This document shows, in pieces, positions 45,965-47,818 of a stretch of 47,818 nt of DNA. Below the pieces are notes generated by a model, which saw only the letters and a list, made by a program, of their open reading frames with translations, searched no databases and was not told the origin of the DNA. This stretch comes from Saccoglossus kowalevskii (taxonomy: Eukaryota; Hemichordata; Enteropneusta; Harrimaniidae): assembly GCF_000003605.2 (NCBI RefSeq), contig NW_003119426.1:680851-728668 (forward strand). Direction: 5' to 3'. How positions within the stretch are numbered: position 1 is the first letter of the stretch; the number at the start of each line of letters is the position of its first letter. Position numbers and translations under genes: made by a program.

Positions 45965-47818
45965 GTAGAGTATATATCTTACAAATTCTTTAGCGAGGGC
46001 CTGAAAATCTAAAAACGAAGTGAAGATGTATATTACACGATTGGACGGTGTCATTTATTGAGAGACAACATTGACGAGCAAATCTCAGCGGTGTATCATG
46101 TTTCGATGTGGGTTCAATGTGCTACATGTACAGATACAACATGATGCGTAAAAATGTTGTTTGTTTCATGAAATTCACACATGGTCTGTAGCACTTAAAC
46201 AAAACTTGAAAAAACTTCTGAGAATCTTGAGATACCTTTTATGTATGCTTTGCTGCAAAGCTCTTTTAATAATTAGGTTAATCACTTTGTTGTCAATAAA
46301 TCTTTTTATTTTATCTTTGTTGATTGGCAGTGTGCAGTACAAACACATGAATCACTCAGAACCGTCAATTTGATTGTATCACATAACATACCGTGGTATC
46401 AACAGTGTCGAAACAGTTTACGCCAAAGTAAACTGACGGATCATGATATCTGTTTCAAACTGCAATTTGAGTATTCTGCAGCTATAATTATGATTAATAC
46501 ATTAAACATTAATACTTCAAACTAATCTATCTTGATGTTTGGTTTTTTTTAGTCTGCTTATTTAAGCTCATTCTCAAATTCAATTTCAAGTTCATTCTCC
46601 AAAAGCTACGGTGATATCATTTGTTGAAATTTGGAGAAAAGACAAAACTTTGTGGATACAATCACTGGAAAAACAACTGGAAAATCTGGAAAGCCTTTTG
46701 TGTGTTTCAGATTGTAATGTAAGGGAAGACTTGTAGTACGGGAAAAATTGTAGTACCAAATTAATTACAGTGTTGCTCATGAAATTGTCCAGCTGTTTTG
46801 GAGAGATTCTCAGTTTTCCTTGAGGTCGCTGACCTCTCAATGTCACCTTCTGTACTTATAAGACTCCTAGAGATATACATGTATGTTTTCAAATTCAGAG
46901 CATATTCTCTGTTGGATTATTTCCCTTTGGTTGTAATGTCTCGATTTCAAGAACTATGAAATCGTTGTCTCTAAGCCTGCGAGCTTGTTACCGAAATGGA
47001 ATAATTGATCCACTTCAGTGTGTATAGGTATGTCATGCCACGCTGTTCGTTCGTGTTCCGTGAAATTGTGATTTAATTTGTGTACTTGAAGAAAATTAAG
47101 TTTAGAAGGGAAGCGTCTCACAATTGATCAAGTCGTTGTCTCCTTCAAGACTGAATATAGTGTAGTTACTCAAGGGCACCGTTTTTCAACTTTTCAACAT
47201 GTTTGTATCTTCGTAGGTGAATGTCAAGCTATATAAGGGAATGTTTTCCGTTGTTGTTGTTGTTGTTGTCTTCATTGTTGACTCTGTCATTAAACTTTTT
47301 ATTGTGGTTACAATAACTAAAACAGTTTTTCTTCAATTTTCTTAAACTTAGATATTATTAAATCAGTTTGAGATCTGGGCCAATATATTGGTTAAATTTC
47401 ACTTAAAATTGCCTTCTTCTTGTAGTTACAATGACTCAAACTTATGATATGTTGCTGTAGTATTATTCTGTCAGGAAGTTTTATACAATTCATATTAAAA
47501 ACATATCATTCAATACGGGACATTGAGATTAAAACAGTACATGTATTAATTGAGAAAAACTTTAGCTAGTATTTTTACCTTGCCCATACCATCAAAGATG
47601 GAAGTGAAAGGTATATTAAGGGAAAAATTTTGTCCGGCGTTGTCGTCGTCGTTGTTGTTGTCGTCGTTAATAATTGTTATTGTGTGCATAATAACTTTAC
47701 TAATTCTATTCCAAACTTTATCAAACTTGGTCACCTTATTCATCAGTATAAAGTCTTCCCTGAGTTTGAACAACAGATGTCCTGTATGAAAATATCATGC
47801 AAAAATTGAGAAAATCTG
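45965..47818 (+). other. Next TBC1D19 intron (partial)
   Basis: From the donor at 45965 to the window end I find no sequence resembling the expected next exon. Two trinucleotide microsatellites are present: (GTT)n at about 47250-47269 and mixed GTC/GTT at about 47638-47668. The open frames at 46592-46846 (minus) and 47546-47789 (both strands, crossing the microsatellite) are not supported. Confidence 0.7.

Noticed and set aside
47546-47789. Opposed open frames rich in aspartate/asparagine or serine/leucine
   Set aside because: They are translations of the GTC/GTT microsatellite and its flanks.

Overview
This is an AT-rich (roughly one third G+C by eye), repeat-dense stretch of an animal genome scaffold with two runs of N (11885-12317 and 32029-32219). 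Coding sequence is very sparse and lies in short exons separated by kilobase introns with GT-AG borders. The small foldback elements and long tandem arrays are of a kind common in marine invertebrates. A lophotrochozoan such as a mollusc or brachiopod is my best guess, but nothing here proves the phylum.

The one gene recognised with confidence is at the right end on the plus strand. Two consecutive in-phase exons (43136-43210 and 45817-45964) encode the start of the TBC domain of a TBC1D19 orthologue, a putative Rab GTPase-activating-family protein. Its earlier exons were not found in the 43 kb to the left and its later exons lie beyond the window. The left part is therefore either one or more very large introns or intergenic DNA plus exons I missed. 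An isolated candidate exon with good splice sites is at 16033-16143 (plus), family unknown.

The most interesting locus is on the minus strand at about 39.4-40.26 kb. It has a TATA box, a start codon, a textbook signal peptide and three open segments with phase-compatible splice sites ending in a stop. It looks like a small secreted-protein gene of no family I can name securely, lying left of the TBC1D19 exons on the opposite strand and possibly nested in an intron. Its 5' part is ambiguous: either a one-base frameshift or a 77-nt intron.

The rest is repeats. There are two related families of about 210 bp with TACTGTAAA...TTTACAGTA ends (four or five copies each). There is a foldback family starting near ATAATATGAGGTTATTACGAG, a 160-bp family with TTAA-like ends and a GCGAGGGAGTCGTCACC terminal repeat, a family built on TCTGTATTAGAAGC inverted repeats, and one GC-rich 328-bp inverted-repeat element. 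A tiny palindrome (CACAGTCCCT...AGGGACTGTG) appears three times, twice with an apparent 7-bp target duplication. Tandem arrays have periods of about 140, 155, 48, 40, 93 and 60 bp. The 48-bp array gives long but non-genic open frames.
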